Source of the DNA: Mesorhizobium kowhaii
Lineage (GTDB): Bacteria; Pseudomonadota; Alphaproteobacteria; Rhizobiales; Rhizobiaceae
DNA: 64,000 bases
Assembly (NCBI RefSeq): GCF_003253745.1
Contig: NZ_MZXV01000080.1
Coordinates: 62,001 to 126,000, forward strand
Reading direction: 5' to 3'
Shown: positions 24,930 to 34,021 of the stretch, piece after piece
Numbering within the stretch: the stretch's first letter is position 1
Layout of the letters: every line of letters starts with the position of its first letter
Made by a program: the position numbers and the translations under genes
Notes under the pieces: model-generated
What the model was told of the DNA's origin: nothing
Database searches by the model: none
Seen by the model: only the letters and a program-made list of their open reading frames with translations

Positions 24930-26165
24930 ATGGCAAAGGAGCACGTCTTGAACCTCAACGCCCAACAGAAGAAAACCGTCCTGGCCTCATTCCTGGGGTG
25001 GACGCTCGATGCCTTTGATTTCTTCCTTCTGACATTCCTGCTCACGGATATTGCGACCGAATTCCAGACCGATGTCCCGGCAGTCTCGAAGGCGCTGTTC
25101 CTGACCTTGGCGACGCGCTTCATCGGCGCATTCTTCTTCGGCATGCTTGCCGACAAATACGGGCGCAAACCCATCCTCATGCTCAACATCGTCAGCTATT
25201 CGGTGATCGGCGCCTTGGCCGCCTTTTCGCCCAATCTCGGGATCTTCCTGGCGCTGCGCGCCCTGTTCGGCATCGCCATGGGCGGCGAATGGGGGCTCGG
25301 CAGTTCGCTCGCCATGGAGTCCATCCCGCCCAGCGCGCGCGGCATGGTTTCGGGCATCCTGCAATGCGGTTACCCGGCCGGCTACCTCCTGGCAGCGGTG
25401 GTCTATGGCCTGCTCTATCAACAAACGATCGGCGGCTACACGATCGGCTGGCGCGCCATGTTCCTGCTCAGCTTCGTGCCGGCACTGATCGTGCTCTTCA
25501 TCCGCTCGCATGTGCCGGAATCGCCGGCTTTCGTCGAAGCGCAGAAGACCGCCAGACCGGGTCTTTTGGAGACGTTGCAGAAGCATTGGGGTGTTGCGCT
25601 TTATGCCGTCGTGCTGATGATGTTCTTCAATTTCTTCAGCCATGGCACGCAGGACCTCTACCCGACCTTCCTCAAGAAGCAGCACGGCTTCGATCCCCAT
25701 ACGGTGAGCTGGATCACCATCGTTGCCAATATCGGCGCCATCGGCGGTGGCCTGGCGTTCGGTGCGCTGTCGGAGAAGATCGGCCGCGTCAACGCCATCA
25801 CCCTGGCGTGCCTGATCGCCTTGCCATCCATTCCGCTGTGGGCCTACAGCACCACGCCTTTCATGCTCGCCATCGGCGCCTTCGTCATGCAGGTCGCGGT
25901 CCAGGGCGCCTGGGGTGTCATCCCGGTACACCTCAACGAGCTTTCACCCGGGTCGGTGCGCGCGACCTTGCCCGGCTTCATCTATCAGGCCGGCAATCTC
26001 GCCGCCTCCTACGGCGGCCCTTACCAGGCAGGCATCGCGGAAAGGGTCGGGGGCAGCTATGGCTACGCGCTGGCGCTTTTTGCCGGCGTGGTCGCCGTCT
26101 GCATCATCGTCGTCATCCGCTTCAGTCCAGAAAGACGCGGCCAAGTGATGACGGTGCTGGGCTGA
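24930..26165 (+). CDS. MFS transporter, sialate:H+ symporter (SHS) family
   Basis: A 411-residue inner-membrane transporter with about 12 helices. Family motifs are GWTLDAFDFFLLTFLL in helix 1, FGMLADKYGRKPILM in the loop between helices 2 and 3, and GMGGEWGLGSSLAMES-like RALFGIAMGGEWG. Members carry lactate, pyruvate or sialic acid with protons. The ATG at 24930 lacks a ribosome binding site, whereas AAAGGAG at 24935-24941 points to a TTG at 24948 as the real start (MNLNAQQKK). A CCGGGC/GCCCGG hairpin (24905-24927) precedes it. It lies just beyond the catabolic regulon and could supply an acid substrate. Confidence 0.85.
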   Translation: MAKEHVLNLNAQQKKTVLASFLGWTLDAFDFFLLTFLLTDIATEFQTDVPAVSKALFLTLATRFIGAFFFGMLADKYGRKPILMLNIVSYSVIGALAAFSPNLGIFLALRALFGIAMGGEWGLGSSLAMESIPPSARGMVSGILQCGYPAGYLLAAVVYGLLYQQTIGGYTIGWRAMFLLSFVPALIVLFIRSHVPESPAFVEAQKTARPGLLETLQKHWGVALYAVVLMMFFNFFSHGTQDLYPTFLKKQHGFDPHTVSWITIVANIGAIGGGLAFGALSEKIGRVNAITLACLIALPSIPLWAYSTTPFMLAIGAFVMQVAVQGAWGVIPVHLNELSPGSVRATLPGFIYQAGNLAASYGGPYQAGIAERVGGSYGYALALFAGVVAVCIIVVIRFSPERRGQVMTVLG

Positions 26166-26186
26166 AAGATCTGGCTGGTTTTTCAC

Positions 26187-26229
26187 GCATGATCTTTGCC
26201 GAAAAGTCTGCAACTTTTCGGGATCATGC
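26187..26229. repeat. Palindromic intergenic repeat, copy B1
   Basis: Starts GCATGATC and ends GATCATGC, with an inner GAAAAGT...ACTTTTC pair. It fills the gap between the MFS gene and the convergent DMT gene and ends on the base before the latter's stop codon. A related copy lies at 46374-46417. Confidence 0.75.
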
Positions 26230-27075
26230 TCAGCCCAGCCTGAGCGCGACGACACCGGCGACAATGCTGAGCGCGGCGGCACCGCGCCAGCCCGTCATCT
26301 TCTCGCCGAGCGCGAACACCGAGATCATCATGGCGAACAGGATCGAGGTTTCGCGCAGCGACGCCACCGAAGCGATCGGCGCCTTGGTCATCGCCCACAT
26401 CACGATCCAGTAGGCTGCACCGCTGAGCACGCCGGTGAACAGGCCCACCTTCCAGTCACGCGCCAGCACCGGCAGCGCCTTCGGCCCACGGAAGATGAGG
26501 CATAGCACCAGCGCGCCAAGCGCATCGCAGATGAACAGCCAGGCGGCATAGCTCTGCGCCGTGGCGGCCAGTCGCGCGCCGCTGCCGTCGGACAGCGTGT
26601 AACTGGCGATGAAGATCGAGGTGCCCAGCGCGAAACCGACCGCACGCAGGTTCAGCTTTTCCAGATGCGCACCGCCGCGAAACGACATCACCAGCGTGCC
26701 GGTCGACAACAGAAAAATGCCCAGAATGGCAAGCGGCGCTGGCACCTCGGCGACCACGAACATACCGCCAAGGGCTGCCAGCAGAGGCGCTGTGCCGCGC
26801 GCCAGCGGATAGGTCTGGGCGAAATCGCCGGCCTTATAGGCGCCGATCAGGAAGGTCCGGTAGCCCATGTGGAAGAGCACCGAGGCCATGATATAGGGCC
26901 ACACTTCGGCTTTCGGCACCTCGACGAAGGGCAGCACCACGAGGGCAGCAGCGCCCATGCCGAGCGTCATCAGCGTGATCGACAGGAAACGGTCGAGATG
27001 GACCTTGACCAGCGCGTTCCAGATCGCGTGCATGGCGGCGGCGGCAAGCACCGCGAAGAAGACGAAGAGCGTCAT
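26230..27075 (-). CDS. DMT superfamily (EamA) transporter
   Basis: A 281-residue membrane protein with about ten helices in two EamA repeats, beginning MTLFVFFAVLAAAAMHAIWN. GYRTFLIGAYKAGDFAQTYPLARG is the conserved end of repeat one and ASLRETSILFAMMISVFALGEKM that of repeat two. Such proteins usually export amino acids or metabolites; the substrate is unknown. The ATG at 27075 is chosen because upstream frame residues are Arg-rich and overlap the preceding gene. That gene's stop is eight bases away, so the two are co-transcribed. Confidence 0.88.
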   Translation of the reverse strand: MTLFVFFAVLAAAAMHAIWNALVKVHLDRFLSITLMTLGMGAAALVVLPFVEVPKAEVWPYIMASVLFHMGYRTFLIGAYKAGDFAQTYPLARGTAPLLAALGGMFVVAEVPAPLAILGIFLLSTGTLVMSFRGGAHLEKLNLRAVGFALGTSIFIASYTLSDGSGARLAATAQSYAAWLFICDALGALVLCLIFRGPKALPVLARDWKVGLFTGVLSGAAYWIVMWAMTKAPIASVASLRETSILFAMMISVFALGEKMTGWRGAAALSIVAGVVALRLG

Positions 27076-27082
27076 ATCAGGC

Positions 27083-27994
27083 TCATCCGCCGCGCTCCAT
27101 GGCGAGCGGCGTCTTGAGATCGATGTCGATCCGCAGCGGAAAATGATCCGACGCGACCTCACCCATGTCGGCGCTGACCGAGCGCACGCGCCCCGCAAAC
27201 ATGCCGCCGACGAAGCAATGGTCGAGCCGGCGCTTTGCCACCTTGCCGTCGATGGTCTTCACATGGGTGTGGAAATCCGCGGGAGGCTCGCTGGCAACGG
27301 CAGCGGCATCGACGAAGCCATCGAGGTAGGCGGCGCCACGATGATAGGGCGTGCTGCCGACGATGCGGCTGTATTCGGCGCTGCCCGGCTCCATGTTGAA
27401 ATCGCCCAGCCAGATCGCCGCCATTGGGTTCTCCGGCTCCGGCTCACCATTACTCCAGTTGCGGGCAGGCTCGTCATCGGCGCCGCTCCACGGCCCGCCT
27501 TCGGAAGGCGCACGGCGATGCTCGGCAAGCAGATAGTCGATCTGCTCCAGCCGCTCCTCGACCGCGATATGGGCGAGATGCAACGACAGCACCCGAACCG
27601 GGCCCGCCGGCGTGCGGATCATGCATTCGAGCGCCGCATTGCGGGTGTTGAGCGGCCGCAGCGTGCGGCGCATCGGCAGCGTATGCAGCCGCGACCAGAC
27701 GATCGGTAGTTTCGACAGTACCATGGTGCCGAACTGACGGCGTCGGTTGACCAGGCGGCCGTCACGCCGCTCGCTGGCATCCATGTCGAGGGCCGGACCA
27801 TAGACCCAGTGATAGTCCGGCAGCAGGCGGGAAAGCAGTTCCGGCTGGTCGTCGCAATTGCTGCGTTGCCAGTGCCGTTCGACTTCCTGCAGCGCAATGA
27901 TATCGGCGCCGGCGACGATGCGGGCGGCACGCGAAAGATCGTAGCGCCCGTCGCTGCCGAACCCGTACTGGATGTTGTAGCTGACCAGCTTCAT
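27083..27994 (-). CDS. Endonuclease/exonuclease/phosphatase family protein
   Basis: A 303-residue member of the DNase I/exonuclease III fold. Metal and catalytic motifs are present: SYNIQYG, ALQEVERHW (Glu), LSLHLAH, IWLGDFNMEPGS (Asp and Asn) and SDHFPLRIDI (Asp-His). Members range from DNA repair nucleases to sphingomyelinase and phosphoinositide phosphatases. This version starts directly with the fold and has no signal peptide, so it is cytoplasmic. Substrate not predictable. It precedes the DMT exporter gene in the same transcript. Confidence 0.85.
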   Translation of the reverse strand: MKLVSYNIQYGFGSDGRYDLSRAARIVAGADIIALQEVERHWQRSNCDDQPELLSRLLPDYHWVYGPALDMDASERRDGRLVNRRRQFGTMVLSKLPIVWSRLHTLPMRRTLRPLNTRNAALECMIRTPAGPVRVLSLHLAHIAVEERLEQIDYLLAEHRRAPSEGGPWSGADDEPARNWSNGEPEPENPMAAIWLGDFNMEPGSAEYSRIVGSTPYHRGAAYLDGFVDAAAVASEPPADFHTHVKTIDGKVAKRRLDHCFVGGMFAGRVRSVSADMGEVASDHFPLRIDIDLKTPLAMERGG

Positions 27995-28093
27995 TGCTTA
28001 TCCGGCTCACTTTCGATGATGGCAGTAACGGTTCGGCGATGGCCCTGCAATGGACCGCGGCGACAGCGTGGCTGGGCCAGGAGGAGACACCAC

Positions 28094-29647
28094 CTATGTG
28101 GTGGTGAGCGGCTGGAAACTTCCAGCCGGCGATGCCGCCAATTCCGACCAGTCGATTTCCTCTTCAAGCCGGTGATAGGCCTCGTCGCCGATCGTGCCGT
28201 TGCGGCGCAGTTCCTCAAGCGTGTCACGCTGGCGGTTGATGGCATAGAGACGCAGCCGGTCATACTCCGTCGCCGCCTGCGCATTTTCCGGGTTTTCGGC
28301 GATCGTGCGCTGGGCCGTATATTGCGCGCGCACGGCAGCAGCCGCATTCGATGTCTTGCCGCTCAACACGTTGAGCGCGGCCTGCATGATGGCGACACGC
28401 GCCTGCGCCACTTCGCGATCGACTGTCGTGTCCGGATCGAAGTTGAGCAGGCGCAGCAAAGGCTTCAGCGTCATTCCTTGCAGCACCAGCGTACCGAGAA
28501 CGACCGCGAAGGCGGCGAGCACGATCGGATCGCGGCCGGGAAATTCGACCGGCAAGGCAAAGGCCGCGACCAGCGTCACCAGCCCGCGCATGCCGCACCA
28601 GCCGATAAGCACGCCGCCGCGAAACGATGGCGCTTCTCGCCTTTGGTCCTCACTGCCGAAGCGGGCAAACCATCGTATGATCACGCCGTAGCCCAACACC
28701 CAGACGAGGCGCGACACGACGACGACGGCCAGCACCGTTGCGGCGAAGACGAACGCTTCGCCCTGCCCTTCCCCGGCAAGCCGGCCGACGATCGACCGTG
28801 CCTGCAGGCCCATCAGCACAAAGGCCAGCACGTTGAGCACAAAGACCGCCGACTCCCACACCGAATAGGTGCTGACGCGCCGCCTTGCCGACATGCGGCG
28901 CGGCGCCCTGCGTGCGAGGGTCATGGCATAGACGACGATGGTGATGATGGCCGAAAGGCCCAGCCTGTCGGCCAGGATCCAGACCCCGAAAGTTCCGGCG
29001 AATTGCACCACCGTGCTGCTTGCCGCATCCTCGATCCGGCTGAGCGTCAGCAGCGAAAAGCGGGCAAGCAGATAACCCGCGGCCAGGCTGCCGATCGTCG
29101 ACAACAGGATCGTCGGTATGGCGTTGCTCAGCATGATCGCGCCGAGCGTTGCCGAAACCGCCAACCGGTAGATCAGGAGCGCGGTGGCATCGTTAAGCAG
29201 GCTCTCGCCCTGCAGGATGGCGGTGACGCGGTGCGGCACCTTGAACTGCCCGAGCACCGCGCTGGCCGCCACCGCGTCCGGCGGCGCGACGATGGCGCCG
29301 AGCGCTATCGCCGCGGCAATCGGCAGCCCGGCCATTTTCCAGCCGACGAAAGCAACGACCGCCGTCGTGAAGATGACGGCGCCAAGCGCCAGAGCCACGA
29401 GCGGCAGCCGGTAGCGGTTGAGATCCCGCAACGATGTGTCGTAGGCGGCATCCAGAAGCACCGGCGCAATGAACAGCGCCAGCGCCAGCTCCGGGTCGAT
29501 CTCGATGGTCGGCGCGCCAGGTACGAAAGCGAGACCGGCGCCTGCCAGAGCCAGCAGCGAAGGATAAGGTATCTCCAGCCGCCGCGACAGCGCCGTCAGC
29601 GCGACGGCGGTCAAAAGCAGGATAAGGGTCAGTTCGAAAAGCGCCAT
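28094..29647 (-). CDS. Na+/H+ antiporter, CPA1 family
   Basis: A 517-residue protein with about 12 membrane helices followed by a cytoplasmic helical tail of roughly 120 residues (TVDREVAQARVAIMQAALNV onward). It includes the CPA1 core GAIVAPPDAVAASAVLGQF and the ion-binding ND motif in GESLLNDATALLIYRL. RGGVLIGWCGMRGLVTL is the conserved late-helix block with its Arg. It should exchange sodium (or potassium) for protons in pH and salt balance. It stands alone upstream of the endonuclease gene. Confidence 0.92.
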   Translation of the reverse strand: MALFELTLILLLTAVALTALSRRLEIPYPSLLALAGAGLAFVPGAPTIEIDPELALALFIAPVLLDAAYDTSLRDLNRYRLPLVALALGAVIFTTAVVAFVGWKMAGLPIAAAIALGAIVAPPDAVAASAVLGQFKVPHRVTAILQGESLLNDATALLIYRLAVSATLGAIMLSNAIPTILLSTIGSLAAGYLLARFSLLTLSRIEDAASSTVVQFAGTFGVWILADRLGLSAIITIVVYAMTLARRAPRRMSARRRVSTYSVWESAVFVLNVLAFVLMGLQARSIVGRLAGEGQGEAFVFAATVLAVVVVSRLVWVLGYGVIIRWFARFGSEDQRREAPSFRGGVLIGWCGMRGLVTLVAAFALPVEFPGRDPIVLAAFAVVLGTLVLQGMTLKPLLRLLNFDPDTTVDREVAQARVAIMQAALNVLSGKTSNAAAAVRAQYTAQRTIAENPENAQAATEYDRLRLYAINRQRDTLEELRRNGTIGDEAYHRLEEEIDWSELAASPAGSFQPLTTT

Positions 29648-29697
29648 AGCCTATCGTAGCGGCGAAGCAGGATCGTTGGCAGTGGTTAGATGACAAG

Positions 29698-29931
29698 ATG
29701 CTGTTGATTGTCCAACGCACTCTCGGCTCCTGGCAGTATGCCCGGATCGGATTGCCGGCGTTCTGGAAGATCGACACCCACTGGTTCGGCGACCGCATCG
29801 GCCATGCCGACATCGCGCATCCGGGGCTCGCGTCGCTGGCCGACTTCCCCCCATTGGAAATCCATGCCGCGCGGATGGAAGCCCTGCCGGTCTCTCAGAC
29901 AGTGATGCAGCCGTTTATTGCGCCGGCCTGA
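29698..29931 (+). pseudogene. Remnant of a glutathione S-transferase gene (C-terminal domain only)
   Basis: A 77-codon frame whose sequence matches pieces of a GST C-terminal helical domain. It has an opening helix (LGSWQYARIG), then WFGDRIGHADIA and finally HPGLASLADFPPLEIHAARM with EALPVSQTVMQPF. The N-terminal thioredoxin-like half is missing. The helix that normally separates HADIA from HPGL is also gone, as if cut out. What remains cannot bind glutathione. The frame is still open, so a short protein could be made. It converges on an ABC transporter operon across a palindromic repeat. The family call is from remembered motifs. Confidence 0.6.
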
Positions 29932-29970
29932 GGGCTGGGTTCTTCTTCTGCCCGCCTCTCTGCTGCCCAA

Positions 29971-30072
29971 TGCATGTCGCTCAAAAGTGGCCCCGGTTTT
30001 GAGGCAACGACATGCATGGAAACAAGGACTTAAAGCGCGTCGCATGAATCCGTTTCGACGCGACGCGCTTTA
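29971..30072. repeat. Composite palindromic intergenic repeat, copy A2
   Basis: Same two-part unit as at 4969-5070: palindrome one at 29971-30017 (ATGCATGTCG to CGACATGCAT) and palindrome two at 30031-30072 (TAAAGCGCGTCGC to GCGACGCGCTTTA). The last three bases form the stop codon of the ABC ATPase gene on the minus strand. Confidence 0.85.
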
Positions 30073-31134
30073 GTGCAGCACCAGCATATCGCTCGACGAG
30101 AACGAGATCTCGGCCTTCTCGCCGACAGCCGGCGGCGGAGCGGCTGGACTGTTGAAGGTGTCGAGCGAGACCGTGCTGCCACCGATGCCGACGCGAACCC
30201 GGATCACCGAGCCGAGGAAATGCACCTCGGAGATTTCACCGGACAGGCTGGAATCGCGGCCGGGCTGGCGGCCGAGCGAAATCGCCTCCGGCCGCAGCGC
30301 CAGCGACAGCGTGTCGCCTGACTTGGACCCGTTGAGCTTGCCCTTGAGCAGGACCTCCTCGCTGTTGACGCGCACTCTGCCAGATGCGGCATCGGTCACC
30401 GTGCCTTCGAGCACGTTCAGCGTGCCAACGAAATTGGCGACGAACTTGGTCGCTGGCCGGTTGTAGATCTCGAACGGCGTGCCGACCTGCTCGGCCTTGC
30501 CGCCATACATGACGGCGATGCGGTCGGAGATCGACAGCGCCTCTTCCTGGTCATGGGTGACGAAGATGGTGGTGATGCCGAGCTTCTTCTGGATCGAGCG
30601 GATTTCCTCGCGCAGCGACACGCGCACCTTGGCGTCCAGCGCCGACAGCGGCTCGTCGAGCAAAAGCAGCTTCGGCTTCGGCGCAATCGCCCGCGCCAGC
30701 GCGATGCGCTGCTGCTGGCCGCCGGAGAGCTGGTAGGGATAGCGGTCGGCCATCTGCGGCAGCTTGATGATGTCGAGCATCTCGGCCACGCGTCTATCGA
30801 TGTCCGCCTTGGGCATGCCGGCGACCTTCAGTCCAAAGCCGATATTCTGCGCCACCGTCAGGTTGGGGAACAGCGCATAGGCCTGGAACACCATGCCGAC
30901 ATTGCGTTGGTTTGGCTTTAGCCTCGTAATGTCCTTGCCTGCAACGACGATCTTGCCCGCCGACGGCTCTTCGAAACCGGCGACCATGCGCAGAACGGTG
31001 GTCTTGCCGCAGCCGGACGGCCCGAGGAAGGAAACGAACTCGCCCGGCTCGACATCGAGATTGAAATCCTCGACCACAGTGGTGGCGCCGAAGGATTTTC
31101 GCACATGCTGGATGGAGAGGAATGGTTCGGCCAT
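30070..31134 (-). CDS. ABC transporter ATP-binding protein (PotA/FbpC type)
   Basis: A 354-residue ATPase. Walker A is GPSGCGKTT, the Q-loop is FQAYALFPN, the signature is LSGGQQQRIALARAI, Walker B is LLLLDEPLSALDAKVR and the switch His is in FVTHDQEEAL. A C-terminal TOBE domain (about 270-354; LRPEAISLG, GEISEVHFLGSVIRVRV) places it with spermidine/putrescine, iron(III) and aminoethylphosphonate importers. It is the last gene of a binding protein-permease-permease-ATPase operon. Its TAA stop is supplied by a palindromic repeat. Confidence 0.93.
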   Translation of the reverse strand: MAEPFLSIQHVRKSFGATTVVEDFNLDVEPGEFVSFLGPSGCGKTTVLRMVAGFEEPSAGKIVVAGKDITRLKPNQRNVGMVFQAYALFPNLTVAQNIGFGLKVAGMPKADIDRRVAEMLDIIKLPQMADRYPYQLSGGQQQRIALARAIAPKPKLLLLDEPLSALDAKVRVSLREEIRSIQKKLGITTIFVTHDQEEALSISDRIAVMYGGKAEQVGTPFEIYNRPATKFVANFVGTLNVLEGTVTDAASGRVRVNSEEVLLKGKLNGSKSGDTLSLALRPEAISLGRQPGRDSSLSGEISEVHFLGSVIRVRVGIGGSTVSLDTFNSPAAPPPAVGEKAEISFSSSDMLVLH

Positions 31135-31149
31135 GGCTTTTTCTTTCGA

Positions 31150-31941
31150 TCAGTTCGGGCGGTTCGCCGATCTCGGCGCGAAACGGGACAGGATCTGGAT
31201 CAGCGACATACAGCCCCAGGTGATGGCGAAGGCGATGATGGCAAGCGCCGCCGGCTCATAAGCGCGGTTGGCGCCAACGTTTTGCAGATAGGGGCCGAAG
31301 GCGGGCCGGTTGAGCAGGCTGGCCATGGTGAATTCGCCAATGACGATGGCGAAGGTGAGGAACGCGCCCGACAACACGGCGATCAGCACATTGGGCAGGA
31401 TCACTCGACCAATGATCGTGCCCCAACCGGCGCCAAGGATCTGCGCCGCTTCGGTCAGCGTCCTGACGTCAATGGTGCGCAGTCCGGTATCGACCGCGCG
31501 ATACATATAGGGCAGCGCCAGCATCGCATAACCGATAACCAGCAAGGCATTGGTACCCATGTCGGTCGCCAGGAACGGCAGCGGCGAATTCGAACCGTAC
31601 ATCCTGATATAGCCGAAGACGATGACGATGGCCGGAATGACCAGCGGCAGCAGCGTGATGAACTCGACGATCGGCCGCAGCTGGGGCAGGCGCAGCCGGA
31701 TCCAGTAGGCCGCAGGCACCACGATCAGCACGCCGAGAATGATGGTGAAGATGGCGGCGAGCACCGAGTAGCCGAAGGTCGCCTGAAAACGAGGATCGCC
31801 AAGCACGATCTGGTAAGCGTCGAAGGAATAGGCGCCACGCCGCATGCGCATGGAGAATTCCACCGTCGCGATCAGCGGAATGAAGAAATAGGCCGCACCC
31901 AGCGCGAAGACGACCCAGGCCCAGAATTTTCCAGACTTCAT
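31150..31941 (-). CDS. ABC transporter permease 2 (PotC type)
   Basis: A 263-residue permease with about six helices (FWAWVVFALGAAYFFIPLI first). The EAA loop, which couples to the ATPase, is LTEAAQILGAGWGTIIGRVILP. The ATG at 31941 overlaps the stop of the preceding permease by four bases. A longer open frame running far upstream is a shadow of that permease. Confidence 0.9.
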   Translation of the reverse strand: MKSGKFWAWVVFALGAAYFFIPLIATVEFSMRMRRGAYSFDAYQIVLGDPRFQATFGYSVLAAIFTIILGVLIVVPAAYWIRLRLPQLRPIVEFITLLPLVIPAIVIVFGYIRMYGSNSPLPFLATDMGTNALLVIGYAMLALPYMYRAVDTGLRTIDVRTLTEAAQILGAGWGTIIGRVILPNVLIAVLSGAFLTFAIVIGEFTMASLLNRPAFGPYLQNVGANRAYEPAALAIIAFAITWGCMSLIQILSRFAPRSANRPN

Positions 31942-32852
31942 TTCAGCCACCTCTCCGAACGCGTCCGGAACCAGATGTAGAAGACATTGGCGAGGCCGGT
32001 GATGACGATCATGCCGAAGGCGATCGCATAGCCGAGATGAGCATTGTGCAGCACATCGCCGCGAATCTGCGCGTAGAGCAGGATCGGCACGATGTTGAGC
32101 GAGGAGCCGGTCAGCGCATAGGCGGTGGCGATGGCGCCGAAGGCATTGGCGAAGAGCAGGATGACCGTGCCGAGGAAGCTCGGCCAGATTACCGGGATAA
32201 CCACCATGCGCCAGTATTGCGCCTGGGTGGCGCCGAGCGTCGCGGCGGCCTCGCCCCATTCCTTCTTCAAGCCGTCGATCGCCGGCGTGATGATGACCAC
32301 CATCAACGGAATCTGGAAATAGACATAGGTCAGCGTCAGCCCCCAGAACGACAGGATGTTGAAGCCGTGCGCGTAGATGTTGAGGCCGAACACGGTGTTC
32401 AGGAGCACGGTGGCGAGGCCAAGCCGACCGAGCGTAGCGAGGAAGGCAAAGGCCAGCGGTACGCCGGCAAAATTCGAAGCAACGCCAGAGAATGTCAGGG
32501 TCGCCGAGCGTATCCACTCCGGCAGGCCGCCGCGCACAATGGCGATGGCAATCGCCAGGCCCGCGAAGGCGCCGATCAGCGCCGAGGCAAGGCTGACCTT
32601 GAGCGAGATCCAGTAGGCAGCAACAATCGACGGCTGCGCCAGTGCCGCTATGTTTTCGAACGTGAATTCGCCGGCGTCGTTCTGGAATGCGCCCAGCATC
32701 AGATAGAGCGTGGGCAGGATCAGGAACATGATGGCGAAGATGAAGAATGGCGCAACGCCGAGCCACTGCGTCGGCAGCCGCAAGGCGCGGGCCTCGCTTG
32801 GAGGCGCGGTCTTCCCCGCGATGGCCTGATTGGAAAGCGAGAGGTCGGTCAT
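31938..32852 (-). CDS. ABC transporter permease 1 (PotB type)
   Basis: A 304-residue permease. After a polar N-terminus comes WLGVAPFFIFAIMFLILPTL, then five further helices. The coupling loop is GEAAATLGATQAQYWRMVVIP. The ATG at 32852 (MTDLSLSNQ) is chosen, although an in-frame GTG nine codons upstream is possible; neither has a clear ribosome binding site. A strong hairpin lies between this gene and the binding-protein gene. Confidence 0.88.
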   Translation of the reverse strand: MTDLSLSNQAIAGKTAPPSEARALRLPTQWLGVAPFFIFAIMFLILPTLYLMLGAFQNDAGEFTFENIAALAQPSIVAAYWISLKVSLASALIGAFAGLAIAIAIVRGGLPEWIRSATLTFSGVASNFAGVPLAFAFLATLGRLGLATVLLNTVFGLNIYAHGFNILSFWGLTLTYVYFQIPLMVVIITPAIDGLKKEWGEAAATLGATQAQYWRMVVIPVIWPSFLGTVILLFANAFGAIATAYALTGSSLNIVPILLYAQIRGDVLHNAHLGYAIAFGMIVITGLANVFYIWFRTRSERWLK

Positions 32853-32877
32853 GCGCCGGCTACCGTCTTCGAGGGAC

Positions 32878-32903
32878 ACCGGGCGGCCACGCGGCCGCCC
32901 GGT
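32878..32903 (-). other. Intercistronic hairpin between binding-protein and permease genes
   Basis: ACCGGGCGGCC at 32878-32888 pairs perfectly with GGCCGCCCGGT at 32893-32903 around ACGC. In the minus-strand transcript it comes 12 bases after the binding-protein stop. It has the same placement as the hairpin at 17530 in the sugar importer operon, and probably a similar stabilising or attenuating role. Confidence 0.65.
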
Positions 32904-32914
32904 TTGTTCAAGTC

Positions 32915-34021
32915 TTACTTGACGTTGGCGCCGACGACGGCATCCCAGTTCTTGGTGATGGCTTCCTTGGCCTTGCCCTGCTCGTCGAGCGTCGGGAACA
33001 CCGCGGCCGCATAGGATTCAGCCGGCGGTAGCTTCGCCATCACGTCCGCCGGAAGCTTGCCGTTCTTGGCGAGATCGTTGAAGCGGATCGGGTGGCAATA
33101 GCCCTTGAGCCAGCCAATCTGGCCTTCGTCGGAGTAGAGATACTCCAGCCACAGCTTGGCGGCGTTCGGGTGCGGTGCGAAAGCGCTGATCGCCTGCACA
33201 TAGACGCCGGCGACGACGCCGGTCTTCGGCACGACCACGTCGACGGGCGGGTTGCCCTTCAGCGTATCGCGGCCAGCAAGCGCATTGTAGTCCCAGGTGA
33301 CCAGGATCGGCGTTTGCCCCTGGGCAAGCGTCGCAGGCTTGCCGATGACCGGCACGAAATTGCCGGCGGCGTTGAGCTTCTTGAAGAAGTCGAGGCCAGC
33401 AGTGCCGGCGGCTTCACCGGCAGCCGCACCACCAGAAAGGCCGGCGGCATAGACGGCCTGGATGGCCTGATTCGAGGCGCGCGGATCACCGGCCAGCGCG
33501 ACAGTGTTGGCAAATTCCGGCTTCAGCAGGTCAGCCCAGTCCGCAGGTGCTTCCTTGACGAGGTCCTTGTTGACCAGAAAGGACAGCACGCCGTAGTAGT
33601 CGCCGGTCCATGCGCCATCGGCGTCCTTGGCGCTATCGGGGATCGAGTCCCAGGTCGACACCTTGTAGGGCATCAACAGGCCGTCGGCCTTTGCGGTCGG
33701 GCCGAAGCCCAGGCCGACGTCGATGACGTCAGGCGCCTGCGGGCCCTTGTTGTCCTTGTTGGCCTTGATCGCCTCGACCTCGTCGCCGGAGCCGGCATCG
33801 GGGTTGAGTTCGTTGATCTTGATTTCCGGATACTTCGCCTTGAAGCCGTCGATGACGGCGCCATAGCCGCACCAGTCATGCGGCAGCGCGATGGTGGTGA
33901 GCTGGCCTTCGGCCTTGGCGGCCTTGACGAGATCGTCCATCGAATCCGCGGACGAAATCACCGTCGACGCGAAAAGCGCCGCGGCCGAAAGGGAAAGCAC
34001 TTTCCCCGTGAATTTGAACAT
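32915..34021 (-). CDS. ABC transporter substrate-binding protein (family 1, polyamine/iron type)
   Basis: A 368-residue periplasmic protein with a signal peptide of about 25 residues (GKVLSLSAAALFASTVISSA, cleaved before DSMDD). ALPHDWCGYGAVIDGFKAKY and INELNPDAGSGDEVEAI are typical of the PotD/FbpA/PhnS cluster. The later GDYYGVLSFLVNKDLVKEAP and LWLEYLYSDEGQIGWLKGYCHP match the C-terminal lobe. GGAGAG precedes the ATG at 34021. The neighbouring amine-type enzymes favour an amine or amino-alcohol ligand over iron, but this is inference. Confidence 0.9.
   Translation of the reverse strand: MFKFTGKVLSLSAAALFASTVISSADSMDDLVKAAKAEGQLTTIALPHDWCGYGAVIDGFKAKYPEIKINELNPDAGSGDEVEAIKANKDNKGPQAPDVIDVGLGFGPTAKADGLLMPYKVSTWDSIPDSAKDADGAWTGDYYGVLSFLVNKDLVKEAPADWADLLKPEFANTVALAGDPRASNQAIQAVYAAGLSGGAAAGEAAGTAGLDFFKKLNAAGNFVPVIGKPATLAQGQTPILVTWDYNALAGRDTLKGNPPVDVVVPKTGVVAGVYVQAISAFAPHPNAAKLWLEYLYSDEGQIGWLKGYCHPIRFNDLAKNGKLPADVMAKLPPAESYAAAVFPTLDEQGKAKEAITKNWDAVVGANVK

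Noticed and set aside
27809..29659. A 616-codon open frame on the + strand
   Set aside because: It is antisense to the CPA1 antiporter and endonuclease genes. Its composition (Arg, His, Gln, Asp-rich, no domain) is that of a GC-rich shadow frame.
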